A stretch of DNA of 64,000 nucleotides from Pseudomonadota bacterium (GCA_016705325.1 JADIYJ010000007.1:237171-301170); one strand, 5' to 3'; positions 44,127-52,837 are shown, counted from the stretch's first letter. Numbers and translations: made by a program. Notes: generated by a model not told the origin, from the sequence alone.

Positions 44127-44408
44127 TCAGGAAGACCGGGCTGCATGCGCGCGGTCGTATCGCGCTGCGCGATCTGGCAGATACGACCCCCGGAGAATCG
44201 CCAGGGCGCGTCGGCGAACCGCCTCCGACCAAGCGCCCTCATATCCGGATTTGATCAGTGCTGCAGCCGCGTCCCGGCACGCCTCGGTGACGCGTGCGTC
44301 ACAGTCAGTGCTGCTGCCGCGCGCAAGTTTCAGCATTGAGTGGTACTCGTCCTCGCGCAAGGCAATCGTCGTACGACCGCCGTCCCTTGTCGGGACAGAA
44401 ATATGCAT
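44127..44408 (-). CDS. Hypothetical protein
   Basis: From ATG 44408 the 93-codon frame reads MHISVPTRDGGRTTIALRED, EYHSMLKLARGSSTDCDARV and TEACRDAAAALIKSGYEGAW, a plausible small helical protein, possibly plasmid- or island-type. No family recognised. The frame extends further upstream but with low-complexity sequence, so the internal ATG is preferred. Confidence 0.45.
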   Translation of the reverse strand: MHISVPTRDGGRTTIALREDEYHSMLKLARGSSTDCDARVTEACRDAAAALIKSGYEGAWSEAVRRRALAILRGSYLPDRAARYDRAHAARSS

Positions 44409-44752
44409 CGCAGGTGCACGGCGCGTGTGTAGGTCTGTGGTCATGATCGTGTACAGCGGCGTGTGCATGATGTTGCTCAGCCGACTGTCCACCATGTGTA
44501 GCGAACCGCCATGCATCGTTATCGGCGCCGTCCGGGTCATGCACGACGTCTGGGCACAAGACCGTCGGCATATATCTAGGCGCGAATTCCCTCAGTAGCT
44601 CAGCCTTCGATACGCCCGACGGGTGTTACGTCGGACGTAACGGGGGCGGTAACGGGGGGGGCGCTCGTGCGAGCACTATTTTTCCGAGTTTCGGCAGGCG
44701 GGGGTTAAATGGTTATGCGCCGAGAAACGGCGAAACCACACAAGGAGATGAG
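44409..44752. other. Region without recognisable genes
   Basis: Nothing supportable is seen except a strong ribosome-binding site at its end for the gene at 44753 and a G-run near 44655. Confidence 0.4.
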
Positions 44753-44947
44753 ATGGGACGATTGACCGACATGTTCGATGACCTCTTCACGGGTTCGGGC
44801 CCGGGCAGTGACAGCAGCTCGGACTCACATGCCTGGACCGAAGCATTCGGCACTGCATGCCCGATGCAGATTCCGAGCGAAGCCGACTACGGCGAAAACG
44901 CCAGCCATAGCTATGTAGATACCACCTACTGGCGGGACGACGACTGA
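44753..44947 (+). CDS. Small acidic protein of unknown function
   Basis: 64 residues with the best Shine-Dalgarno in the accessory region (AAGGAGATGAG-ATG). The sequence MGRLTDMFDDLFTGSGPGSD, then SSSDSHAWTEAFGTACPMQI and YVDTTYWRDDD, is Asp/Ser/Gly-rich and strongly acidic, with one cysteine. It has no hydrophobic signal. A hairpin follows 20 bp downstream. It does not match a family I know; acidic proteins of this size in islands are sometimes DNA-mimic inhibitors, but nothing here shows that. Confidence 0.6.
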   Translation: MGRLTDMFDDLFTGSGPGSDSSSDSHAWTEAFGTACPMQIPSEADYGENASHSYVDTTYWRDDD

Positions 44948-44967
44948 TTCATGGTTCAGCACTCGGT

Positions 44968-44993
44968 CTCCCCGGGGCGTGCTCCCCGGGGAG
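44968..44993 (+). terminator. GC-rich hairpin after the small acidic gene
   Basis: CTCCCCGGGG-cgtgct-CCCCGGGGAG, a perfect 10-bp stem. No U-tract follows, so termination is uncertain. Confidence 0.5.
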
Positions 44994-45047
44994 GCTGAAG
45001 AAGGTAGTAGATCTAACTGTTGTTGTGATGCCGTGTGACGGTACCGG

Positions 45048-45397
45048 CTATCGAAGGTACTTGGCTTTCGCGATCGTGAATGCATTTCGACTCAGGTCCT
45101 GGCCGCCGGCGTCCTGGTTCCAGTGAGTCACGAATCCGACTTGCTGGAGGCGCTCAAGGGCGCGGCGTACCTCGCGGCCGAAATCGCCCATTCGCCTCTG
45201 CCGGGTGCCGCTGTGGTCGAAAAGTGTCGACAAAGGGACGGGTTGATCGCACTTCGTTGCTAGTACCCAACCCGCGAGCCAAGTTTGCAGTCCTTCGCGC
45301 AGGCTTCTCCGGCGTTCTAGACTGAAGTTCCCGCCGGCGGCCTGCGATAAAACCCATGCGTGACAGAGACATGCATGGATTTCGGGTGTTCTGGTTC
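45048..45397 (-). pseudogene. Replication-protein-like C-terminal fragment
   Basis: From the IS1634-family boundary the minus-strand frame reads EIHACLCHAWVLSQAAGGNF, REGLQTWLAGWVLATKCDQP, VPLSTLFDHSGTRQRRMGDF and GREVRRALERLQQVGFVTHW, stopping at 45048. The tail resembles winged-helix plasmid replication (RepA-type) proteins. The 5' part is missing and does not reappear on the far side of the insertion sequence. Confidence 0.5.
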
Positions 45398-47189
45398 TGA
45401 CTACACGGCGATTTGATCGAGCAAGGTCAAGGCGCGGCGCTGCAAGTCGGTCGGTGTGGTGAGCAGGTCGAAGGTTGCCGGATGGGCGAGGTCGCCGGGC
45501 GTGCGGCAGGTGTTGCGCACGAGGGTGGCGAGTTCGGCGATGAGGGTACGCAGACTCTGTGCGGGCGTGCCGTCGTCGGTGATGCGGGTGTGGGCTTTCT
45601 CGAGCGCGCGGGTCGAGCGCCTGGCCGGCGCGACCGGATCGCGCTTGAGCTTGGCCGCTTGATCCTCGTCGGTGAACAGCAGTGGCCGCCAGGCCTCCAG
45701 CATGTGCCACTCGACGTAATAGCTCAGCATGCACAGGAAGATATGCGCACGCACTCGGCTCTCGAGTCGGTGATGGATCGGACGGATCTTCAGGTCCACG
45801 GTTTTCAGGGAACGGAACGCACGCTCGACCTGGGTGAGCGCCTTGTAACCGCGCACGGCGTCGGGCGCCGACATCTGTTTTTTGGGTAATCCGGTACGGA
45901 TGACGTAGAGGCCGTCGAGCGCCGCCTCGGCGGCGACCTGGGGCTCGCGGATCTGATACTTCACGGCGCTGTCCGTGATGGTCAACTCGAAGTGCTTGCC
46001 CACTTTGTATTTGTCGAGCAAGCGCCCGAGCTTCACGCCGATCGCCGCGGTGCCCTCGAGCGCGCCGCGGGCGACGCGGTCACGGATCTTGTCGAGTTCG
46101 AGCCGGGTTGCCTGCAGCAGCGCCTGGCGCTTGTGTGCGCGAAGCTTCGCGAGCTGCGGATTGCGGCAGGCGATGAGCCGCTCACCGGGGTATTTCGGAT
46201 CCGAGAACTCAAACAGATTGCGCTCATCGAAGAGCCCCAACTGCAGCGTGCCGGCCTCGAGAAGTGCGCGGATCTGGCCGCTCTTCAACGCGGTGATCCA
46301 CGCCAGCCCGTCGATGTCCTTCAGCTCACCGATCGCCTTGTGCGAGATCATGCCACGGTCCCCGACCAGCACCACGCGCTCAAGACCGAAGGACTCCTTG
46401 AGCTTCCTCACCTGGGGCATCAGGGTCTTCGAGTCCGAGGTGTTGCCCGCGTACACGGACACCGAGATCGGGCAGCCTTGCCGCGTGGTCAGCAGCCCAT
46501 AGTTGACCTGCAGCTTGTTCTTCTTGCCGTCGCGGCTATAGCCGATTCTGCCCAACGGACAATGCGTGCCCTCGAAGTAGCTGGAAGACAAATCGTAGAG
46601 CGCAAGGCTCCCTTCGCCCAGGTGCCTGACGCTCAGCTTGCGCTCGATCAGGGGTTGACGTTCAAGCAGCCAGTCCATCGCCGCATACAGATCATCTGCA
46701 TCGGCAGCACCGACCCCAAACTCCTCGGCGAGCGTACTGGTGTGCCACCAACGCGTGGTGGCGAGCTTGGTGTGCGGAGCGAGCACGCGCGCGGCAATGA
46801 GCGCCAGGATCCGGTCGCGTTGCGGGCTCGGCCGCGAGCCGATGAGCGCCTCGATCCCGAGGCGTTGCATCGCGCGGCGCACCGCCTGGACATGGCCGTG
46901 GGAGCGCGATGCCAACACCTCGAGCCGCGCGCTGACCGGCACGAACGTCTCCCCGCGCAGCGCCCGGCGCACCAGGTCAATCACCGCTGCGGGCAGGTGG
47001 GAGAGATTGCCGAGGGTTTCGTTCCTGACGCGATCGCCGTCGCGATAGCTGCGCCTGAGCAGATGTGTCTCGTACACACGGCCTTTGTAGGTGCGCCGTG
47101 TGGTGACGACATGGGCCGCGCCTCCACGCTCTGACATGCGTGGAACCCTAGCATAATGAGGCTATATAGTCAACTATTTAGTGACTACA
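45398..47189 (-). mobile_element. IS1634-family insertion sequence (ends approximate)
   Basis: One long intact transposase gene on the minus strand. TGACTACA occurs at both putative edges (45398-45405 and 47182-47189) and could be a target duplication, but the adjacent sequences make only weak inverted repeats, so the exact ends are not settled. It interrupts a Rep-like gene. Confidence 0.6.
45401..47137 (-). CDS. IS1634-family transposase
   Basis: A 578-residue intact transposase, the only full-length one among the insertion sequences here. N-terminal segment: YKGRVYETHLLRRSYRDGDR. DDE core: LALYDLSSSYFEGTHCPLGR, VLVGDRGMISHKAIGELKDI, and late YKALTQVERAFRSLKTVDLK (Glu) then IHHRLESRVRAHIFLCMLSY. 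The TAG stop at 45401-45403 lies in the presumed duplicated bases. It may be mobile. Confidence 0.88.
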   Translation of the reverse strand: MSERGGAAHVVTTRRTYKGRVYETHLLRRSYRDGDRVRNETLGNLSHLPAAVIDLVRRALRGETFVPVSARLEVLASRSHGHVQAVRRAMQRLGIEALIGSRPSPQRDRILALIAARVLAPHTKLATTRWWHTSTLAEEFGVGAADADDLYAAMDWLLERQPLIERKLSVRHLGEGSLALYDLSSSYFEGTHCPLGRIGYSRDGKKNKLQVNYGLLTTRQGCPISVSVYAGNTSDSKTLMPQVRKLKESFGLERVVLVGDRGMISHKAIGELKDIDGLAWITALKSGQIRALLEAGTLQLGLFDERNLFEFSDPKYPGERLIACRNPQLAKLRAHKRQALLQATRLELDKIRDRVARGALEGTAAIGVKLGRLLDKYKVGKHFELTITDSAVKYQIREPQVAAEAALDGLYVIRTGLPKKQMSAPDAVRGYKALTQVERAFRSLKTVDLKIRPIHHRLESRVRAHIFLCMLSYYVEWHMLEAWRPLLFTDEDQAAKLKRDPVAPARRSTRALEKAHTRITDDGTPAQSLRTLIAELATLVRNTCRTPGDLAHPATFDLLTTPTDLQRRALTLLDQIAV

Positions 47190-47293
47190 AGATGTCCCCA
47201 TGAAATGCGTTCTCACACAAGACAAACACGGGAAAAACGGGGATCTGCTGACTATTCAGCCAGAAAAGCCGCGGGGAACTTCAGTTTAAACCG

Positions 47294-47372
47294 TCGCTAA
47301 GTGCTTGATCTCATTTTGGATAAGTGGTCGGGATGAAAGGATTTGAACCTGCGACTCCTACGTCCCGAACGT
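47294..47372. repeat. Attachment-site repeat in tRNA-Pro (right copy)
   Basis: Matches 41342-41420 over 79 bp with one mismatch. It covers the tRNA 3' half and 31 bp beyond it; the intact tRNA continues to 47401. Confidence 0.88.
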
Positions 47373-47401
47373 AGTGCTCTACCAGGCTGAGCTACATCCC
47401 G
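47325..47401 (-). tRNA. tRNA-Pro (anticodon CGG)
   Basis: On the minus strand CGGGATG pairs with CATCCCG in the acceptor stem, with discriminator A and encoded CCA. The D-arm is AGCTCAGCCTGGTAGAGC, the anticodon stem is CTACG-TTCGGGA-CGTAG giving anticodon CGG, and the T-arm contains GGTTCAAATCC. It reads Pro codon CCG and is the integration target for the island to its left. Confidence 0.95.
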
Positions 47402-47556
47402 ATTCCAGTGCGCCGCATGCCTTCAAAAAATGTGCGGCTCGGGTGGCCGACAGGAGGCGAGGGCGGCGGGGCAGATCCCGCTGGGAGCCGCGGAGTCTAC
47501 TGAAGGAGCGCCCCTGATTCAATTGCATACGGCGTGCCGCGCCAGCTCCAGTCGAC

Positions 47557-48525
47557 TCAGTACGTTCGTGCGACGGCGAAATTCGCCAGAATCACCAAAG
47601 CATCGCGGTATTTCGAGGCCGGCAGCTTGCCGAGCGCCTCGACCGCCAGTTCCTTCTCGCGCCGGGCCATGCCGGCCGTGTACTCGAGCCCGCCCGAGGT
47701 CTCGATCAGGCGGGTAATCTGGTCGAGGTCGTCGATGCCGCCCGTTTCGATGGCCTCACGCAATCTGACGGCTTCGGCCGCTGGGGCATGGGCCAGCGCA
47801 TAAATGACCGGCAGGGTCGGCTTGCCCTCCGCCAGGTCGTCGCCCAGGTTCTTGCCCAGTTCTTCAGCCGTGGCCTTGTAGTCGAGCGCGTCGTCGACGA
47901 GCTGGAAAGCCGTGCCGAGATGGCGACCATAGTCGACCATCGACTGCTCGATCTCGTGCGGCGAGCCGGACACGATGGCGGCCATCTGGGCGCCGGCTTC
48001 GAACAGCTTCGCCGTCTTGCGGTAGATGACCTCGAGGTACCGCTGTTCGGTCGTCTCCGGGTCGTGCGCGTTCATGAGTTGCAGCACCTCGCCCTCGGCG
48101 ATGGTGTTGGTTGCGTTCGCCATCACTTCCTGGATACGCAGATCGCCCAGCTCGACCATCATCTGGAACGAGCGGGAATACAGGTAGTCGCCTACCAGTA
48201 CGCTCGCCTCGTTGCCGAAGACGTGGTTGGCCGTGTTGCGGCCGCGGCGCAGGTCCGAACCGTCCACGACGTCGTCGTGGAGCAGGGTGGCGGTATGGAT
48301 GAACTCGATGATGGCGGCGGCTGGGACGTGTTTCTGGCCCCGGTGGCCGCAGGCACGAGCCGCCAGCACCACGCTCAGCGGACGCAGGCGCTTGCCTCCC
48401 GCACCGATGATGTACTGGGAGACCCGATTGACCAGCACGATGTCGCTGGCCAGCCGCTGCACGATGGTCTGGTCGACGCGTTGCAGGTCGTCCATGACCA
48501 GCGCCCGGATCTCTTCGAGTTGCAT
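47557..48525 (-). CDS. ispB: Polyprenyl diphosphate synthase (octaprenyl)
   Basis: ATG 48525 gives 322 residues, the family length; a longer frame to 48594 starts with unrelated sequence. It has GGKRLRPLSVVLAARACG, the first aspartate-rich motif LLHDDVVDGSDLRRG and the second FQLVDDALDYKA. It elongates farnesyl diphosphate to the side chain of ubiquinone. Divergent from rplU, as in many gammaproteobacteria. Confidence 0.93.
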   Translation of the reverse strand: MQLEEIRALVMDDLQRVDQTIVQRLASDIVLVNRVSQYIIGAGGKRLRPLSVVLAARACGHRGQKHVPAAAIIEFIHTATLLHDDVVDGSDLRRGRNTANHVFGNEASVLVGDYLYSRSFQMMVELGDLRIQEVMANATNTIAEGEVLQLMNAHDPETTEQRYLEVIYRKTAKLFEAGAQMAAIVSGSPHEIEQSMVDYGRHLGTAFQLVDDALDYKATAEELGKNLGDDLAEGKPTLPVIYALAHAPAAEAVRLREAIETGGIDDLDQITRLIETSGGLEYTAGMARREKELAVEALGKLPASKYRDALVILANFAVARTY

Positions 48526-48620
48526 TCTCGCGACAAGCCGTCCGGAAGGTGTTCTTATGGGAAACCCGGCATGGTACCCATCGCCCCGCGCCAAGGGAAT
48601 GGAGGGAACCCCGTAAGCGC

Positions 48621-48649
48621 TTGATTCAGGCGGGCCGATCCCCTAAAAT
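48621..48649 (+). promoter_or_regulatory. Putative promoter of rplU-rpmA
   Basis: TTGATT, 17-bp spacer, TAAAAT, 60 bp before rplU. Close to the sigma-70 consensus. Confidence 0.6.
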
Positions 48650-48708
48650 CCCGCGTCTTTCTGCCGGGGCTCCCCCGGCCCCCTACGGCAAGGTTTGGAG
48701 TAAGGCTC

Positions 48709-49020
48709 ATGTACGCGGTCATTGCGACGGGCGGCAAGCAGTATCGCGTCGCCGAAGGCGACGTGGTGCGCATCGAGAAACTGGCGGCCGAACTCGGCGC
48801 CACCGTCCAATTCGATGAAGTCCTGCTGGTTGGCAGCGGCGCGGACGTCAAGGTTGGCGCCCCGCTGGTCGCCGGCAGCAAGGTTTCGGGCGTCGTGCAC
48901 AAGCACGGCAAGGGCGAGAAGAAGGCGATCGTGAAGTTCCGCCGGCGCAAGCACTACCTGCGCCAGGGCACGCATCGCCAGTTCTATACCGACGTCAAGA
49001 TCACCGGCATCCAGGCCTGA
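48709..49020 (+). CDS. rplU: 50S ribosomal protein L21
   Basis: 103 residues: MYAVIATGGKQYRVAEGDVV, PLVAGSKVSGVVHKHGKGEK and IVKFRRRKHYLRQGTHRQFY. Full-length bL21, which binds 23S rRNA in the large subunit. GGAG precedes the ATG. First gene of the rplU-rpmA pair. Confidence 0.97.
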   Translation: MYAVIATGGKQYRVAEGDVVRIEKLAAELGATVQFDEVLLVGSGADVKVGAPLVAGSKVSGVVHKHGKGEKKAIVKFRRRKHYLRQGTHRQFYTDVKITGIQA

Positions 49021-49056
49021 GCCTGGCGCTGAAGACACCCTTCGGAGCTTTCTGCA

Positions 49057-49320
49057 ATGGCACATAAAAAGGCAGGCGGTTCAACCAAGAACGGCCGCGA
49101 ATCCGAGAGCAAGCGCCTCGGTCTCAAGAAATTCGGTGGCGAGAACGTCGTTGCCGGCAACATCCTCGTGCGTCAGCGCGGTACGGCCTACCGTGCTGGC
49201 GACAACGTGGGCGTCGGCACGGACCACACCCTGTTCGCGCTCACCGACGGCACCGTGCAGTTCAAGCGCAAGGGCGTGGATCAGCGCGTGCACGTCAGCG
49301 TCGAGCCCAGCAAGGGCTGA
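49057..49320 (+). CDS. rpmA: 50S ribosomal protein L27
   Basis: 87 residues: MAHKKAGGSTKNGRESESKR then LGLKKFGGENVVAGNILVRQ and RGTAYRAGDNVGVGTDHTLF. Full-length bL27 without an N-terminal cleavable extension; its N-terminus reaches the peptidyl-transferase centre. 36 bp after rplU. Confidence 0.97.
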   Translation: MAHKKAGGSTKNGRESESKRLGLKKFGGENVVAGNILVRQRGTAYRAGDNVGVGTDHTLFALTDGTVQFKRKGVDQRVHVSVEPSKG

Positions 49321-49405
49321 TCTCCCGCTTCTCCCATGACCGCATGGGAGAAGTCGCGCAACGCGCGGGCGAGGGTTCCAGTCCTGTTGATCGAGAGCTA
49401 ACGAG

Positions 49406-49431
49406 AGGCCCCGGTGTTCCCGGGGCCTTCT
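49406..49431 (+). terminator. Terminator after rpmA
   Basis: AGGCCCCGG-tgttc-CCGGGGCCT followed by TCTTGCTT. It separates rplU-rpmA from obgE. Confidence 0.75.
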
Positions 49432-49478
49432 TGCTTCTGGCTATCCCCTAACCCCTAACCCTTTCCGGCCCCTGCCCC

Positions 49479-50522
49479 ATGAAATTCGTCGACGAAGCCA
49501 CGATCAAGGTGCAGGCCGGCAACGGCGGCCGCGGCATGGTCAGCTTTCGTCGCGAGAAATTCATGCCTTTCGGCGGGCCGGATGGTGGTGACGGCGGCGA
49601 TGGCGGCCACGTCTACCTGGTCGCGAAAGCGGGGCTGAACACGCTCGCCGACTTCCGCCACATGCGGATTTTCAAGGCCGTGAACGGCGAGCCGGGCGGC
49701 AGTGCGGACTGCAGCGGCCGTGGTGGGGCCGATGCGGAAGTCTTCGTGCCCGTCGGCACGGTGGTCTACGACGTCGATACCGAGGAAACGCTCGGCGACC
49801 TCGCCGCTGATGGCGACCGCATCCTCGTCGCGAAAGGCGGCGCGGGCGGCATGGGCAACCAGCGTTTCAAGAGCAGCACCAACCGCACGCCGCGCAAGGC
49901 GACGCCGGGCAATCCGGGCGAGAAGCGCGAGTTGCGGATCGAACTCAAATTGCTGGCCGACGTCGGCCTGCTTGGCCTGCCGAACGCGGGCAAGTCGACG
50001 CTGATCAGCGTGGTGTCATCGGCCAGGCCGAAGATTGCCGACTACCCGTTCACCACGCTGCACCCGAACCTGGGTGTCGTTTACGTGGGCGAGCACCAGA
50101 GCTTCGTCATGGCCGATATTCCTGGCGTGATCGAAGGTGCGGCGGAAGGGGCTGGACTCGGCATCCGCTTCCTGAAGCATCTGCAGCGCACGCGCCTGCT
50201 GCTGCATCTCGTGGACGTCGCGCCACCGGATCCCGACGCTGACCCCGTCTTCGATGCCCGCGCCATCGCGCGCGAGCTGAAGAAGTTCAGCCCGGAACTC
50301 GCCGTGCGCGAACGCTGGCTGGTGCTCAACAAGATCGACCTGCTGCCGCCGGCCGAGGCCGAGAAGCGCTGCAAGGAGATCGTGCGTCGCCTGCGGTGGA
50401 AGGGTCCGGTCTATCGCATCTCCGGCGTCACCCGGCAGGGCACCCAGCAGCTGTGCTTCGACATCATGCGGCGGCTCGAAGAAATCCGGCTTGCCGGCAG
50501 CGAACTCCCCGACGCCAATTAG
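49479..50522 (+). CDS. obgE: Obg-family GTPase
   Basis: 347 residues. The glycine-rich Obg fold is at the N-terminus (GGRGMVSFRREKFMPFGGPD, GGDGGDGGHVYLVA). G1 is LLGLPNAGKSTLISVVS, G3 is FVMADIPGVIEGAAEGAGLG and G4 is VLNKIDLLPPAE. A GTPase acting in late 50S assembly and growth control, with its usual position after rpmA. It lacks the long variable C-terminal tail of E. coli ObgE. Confidence 0.97.
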   Translation: MKFVDEATIKVQAGNGGRGMVSFRREKFMPFGGPDGGDGGDGGHVYLVAKAGLNTLADFRHMRIFKAVNGEPGGSADCSGRGGADAEVFVPVGTVVYDVDTEETLGDLAADGDRILVAKGGAGGMGNQRFKSSTNRTPRKATPGNPGEKRELRIELKLLADVGLLGLPNAGKSTLISVVSSARPKIADYPFTTLHPNLGVVYVGEHQSFVMADIPGVIEGAAEGAGLGIRFLKHLQRTRLLLHLVDVAPPDPDADPVFDARAIARELKKFSPELAVRERWLVLNKIDLLPPAEAEKRCKEIVRRLRWKGPVYRISGVTRQGTQQLCFDIMRRLEEIRLAGSELPDAN

Positions 50523-50582
50523 GCCTCGAGTAACTCGCCAGCGCACGGCGTGCAGCGCGCGCTGTTGCGTGGCCGCTGAAAA

Positions 50583-50612
50583 AGAAAAAGCCGGCTGCTG
50601 GCCGGCTTCTTC
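50583..50612 (-). terminator. Bidirectional terminator between obgE and rpsT
   Basis: AAGCCGGC-tgctg-GCCGGCTT. On the minus strand (rpsT) it is followed by TTTTTCTTT, so it is strongest for rpsT; on the plus strand TCTTCG follows. Confidence 0.8.
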
Positions 50613-50656
50613 GTATCGATCAGGCCGCGGCGCTGGGGGCGCGACTGGCTGCTGCC

Positions 50657-50932
50657 TTACTTGGCGGCGGCGCCCAGGGCCTTGATCTTGGCGTTGAGCT
50701 CGCGCTTGTGGCGGGCCGCCTTGTTGCTGTGGATGATGCCCTTGGTCACCATCGTGTCGATCACGGGCTGGGCCTGCTTGAACGCGACGGTGGCTTCGGC
50801 CTTGTCGCCGGCACCGATCGCGGCGAGGACCTTCTTGATCGACGTGCGCAGACGCGAGCGGGCGGCCATGTTGTGGGCGCGACGCTTCACGTCCTGCTTG
50901 GCGCGCTTTTCTGCAGACTTGATATTCGCCAC
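50657..50932 (-). CDS. rpsT: 30S ribosomal protein S20
   Basis: 91 residues: MANIKSAEKRAKQDVKRRAH then NMAARSRLRTSIKKVLAAIG and MVTKGIIHSNKAARHKRELN. bS20 binds 16S rRNA. Monocistronic, convergent with obgE and divergent from murJ. Confidence 0.97.
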   Translation of the reverse strand: MANIKSAEKRAKQDVKRRAHNMAARSRLRTSIKKVLAAIGAGDKAEATVAFKQAQPVIDTMVTKGIIHSNKAARHKRELNAKIKALGAAAK

Positions 50933-51009
50933 TGACTTCAGCTCCTGCGGCCGGCGTGCCCGCCCAGGGGACGACCAACCATCGGGTAATCGGATTAAAA
51001 GAGCCGCGT

Positions 51010-51038
51010 ATTTTGGCGATCCGGGGCCGTCAGGTCAA
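51010..51038 (-). promoter_or_regulatory. Putative rpsT promoter
   Basis: On the minus strand TTGACC, 17-bp spacer, CAAAAT, about 75 bp before the rpsT start. Confidence 0.5.
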
Positions 51039-51051
51039 GGAGAGAAAGAAT

Positions 51052-51193
51052 AGGGGGGGAAGGGGGGGAAGGGCGGGAAGGGCGGGAAGGGCGGAAGGGC
51101 GGAAGGGCGGAAGGGCGGAAGGGCGGAAGGCGGGGAAGGCACCTCCTGCCCTTCCTCTCCTTCCTCTCCTTCCTCTCCTTCCTCCCCTTCCTA
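51052..51193. repeat. Polypurine tract followed by complementary polypyrimidine tract
   Basis: About 85 bp of almost pure purine, built from GGGAA and GGCGGAA-type units, runs to 51137. It is followed after a short CACCTCCTG break by about 48 bp of CCTTCCTCT-type units. It lies in the rpsT-murJ divergent region and could fold back or form triplex DNA. Confidence 0.8.
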
Positions 51194-51232
51194 GTATCAT
51201 CCGCGGCCCATGTCCCCGACTGTGACCCTCCC

Positions 51233-52837
51233 TTGAGCGGCGGCGGCTTCTTCCGCAGCACCTCGATCGTCGGCGCCTTCACGCTCATTTCACGCGTGAC
51301 CGGCCTGCTGCGGGACATGGTCTATTCCCGGATGTTCGGGGCCGGCCTGCTCATGGACGCGTTCCTGGTCGCGTTCAAGATTCCCAATTTCATGCGGCGG
51401 CTGTTTGCCGAGGGCGCGTTCTCGCAGGCGTTCGTGCCGGTCGTCTCCGAGTACAAGGTTCGGCGCGAACGCGACGACGTCCGCGAACTGATCGACGGGG
51501 CGATGGGCACGATGGCCTGGTTCCTGTCCGTGATCACCGTCGTCGGCATCGTCGCCGCGCCGCTGCTGGTGCTGCTGTTCGCGCCCGGCTTCCGTGCCGA
51601 CGGCGATCGCTTCGACCTCACGGTCGACATGCTGCGCTGGACCTTCCCCTACATCCTCTTCGTCTCGCTGGCGGCGCTCGCGGGCGGCGTGCTGAACAGC
51701 TACGGCAAGTTCGCCGTGCCTGCGACGACGTCCACGCTCATGAACCTGGTCATGATCGTGTTCGCCGCCTTCATCGCGCCGCATTTCGCGCAGCCCGGCG
51801 TCGTGCTGGCCATTGGCGTGTTCGTGTCGGGTCTGGTGCAGCTCGGGTTCCAGCTGCCGTTCATGCTCAAGCTCGGCCTGCTCGGGCGGCCGCGCTGGCG
51901 CTGGGGCCACGAGGGCGTGAAGCGGATCGGCCGGCTCATGCTGCCCGCGATCTTCGGTTCGTCGGTGTCGCAAGTGGCCCTGCTGCTCGACACGCTGATC
52001 GCCTCGTTTCTCGCCACGGGCAGCATCGCGTGGCTGTATTACGCGGATCGGCTGGTCGAGTTTCCGCTCGGTGTGTTCAGCATCGCGCTCGCCACCGTGA
52101 TCCTGCCCGGCCTCGCCGCGCATCATGCGGCGCAATCGCCCGAGCGTTTCGCGTCGACGCTCGACTGGGCCGTGAAGCTCACGACCATCGTCGTGTTGCC
52201 CGCGACGGTCGCGCTGCTGGTCCTCGCGGGGCCGCTGACCGTCGTGATCTTCCACTACGGCAAGTTCGACGAGCAGGACGTGCGCATGTCCACGCTCGCG
52301 TTGATGGCGTACTCCATCGGCCTGATGGGCTTCAGCATGGTGAAGGTGCTGGCGCCCGGCTACTTCGCGCGGCAGGACACGAAGACGCCCGTGAAAATCG
52401 GCGTGCAGTCGCTCGTGCTCAGCATCAGCCTCAACGTGGGCGTCGTCCTGCCGCTCGCGTTCCTGTACCCGGACAAGCCGGGGCTGCACGCGCTGCTCGC
52501 GCTCAATACGGGTATTGGCGCGTGGTTCAACGCGGCGATGCTTTACCGGGGGCTGCGCAAGCAGCACGTGCTGCACCACTCCAGGGGCTGGGGCCGGACG
52601 CTGGCGCAGGTCCTGGCCGGCAACGTGCTCATGGGTATCTTCCTGTGGGTCGTCGCGGGCGACACGCAGCACTGGCTCGAGATGAACGCGTGGCATCGCG
52701 TCGGCTGGATGGGTGTGCTGGTCGCTGGCGGCGCAGGCATCTATTTCGGCACGCTGTACCTGCTCGGCATGCGCGTGCAGAACCTGCGGCACCAGACAAT
52801 CGTGGTCCCGCCGCGGTCGGACGGCACGACGCCGTGA
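51233..52837 (+). CDS. murJ: Lipid II flippase MurJ
   Basis: 534 residues of the MurJ/MviN family: GGGFFRSTSIVGAFTLISRV, YSRMFGAGLLMDAFLVAFKI and PNFMRRLFAEGAFSQAFVPV, then multiple membrane helices. It moves lipid II across the inner membrane for peptidoglycan synthesis. The start is TTG 51233 (LSGGGFFRST) just after the polypyrimidine tract; no better ATG keeps the conserved N-terminus. Its stop overlaps the ribF start (GTGA). Confidence 0.95.
   Translation: MSGGGFFRSTSIVGAFTLISRVTGLLRDMVYSRMFGAGLLMDAFLVAFKIPNFMRRLFAEGAFSQAFVPVVSEYKVRRERDDVRELIDGAMGTMAWFLSVITVVGIVAAPLLVLLFAPGFRADGDRFDLTVDMLRWTFPYILFVSLAALAGGVLNSYGKFAVPATTSTLMNLVMIVFAAFIAPHFAQPGVVLAIGVFVSGLVQLGFQLPFMLKLGLLGRPRWRWGHEGVKRIGRLMLPAIFGSSVSQVALLLDTLIASFLATGSIAWLYYADRLVEFPLGVFSIALATVILPGLAAHHAAQSPERFASTLDWAVKLTTIVVLPATVALLVLAGPLTVVIFHYGKFDEQDVRMSTLALMAYSIGLMGFSMVKVLAPGYFARQDTKTPVKIGVQSLVLSISLNVGVVLPLAFLYPDKPGLHALLALNTGIGAWFNAAMLYRGLRKQHVLHHSRGWGRTLAQVLAGNVLMGIFLWVVAGDTQHWLEMNAWHRVGWMGVLVAGGAGIYFGTLYLLGMRVQNLRHQTIVVPPRSDGTTP

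Noticed and set aside
45398..47189. TGACTACA at both sides as a certain target duplication of the IS1634-family element
   Set aside because: Adjacent ends lack clear inverted repeats and the transposase stop codon would lie in the duplication, so it is kept only as a possible boundary.
52030..52833. Open frame upstream of ribF in the murJ region
   Set aside because: It is the out-of-frame shadow of murJ; ribF homology begins at GTG 52834.
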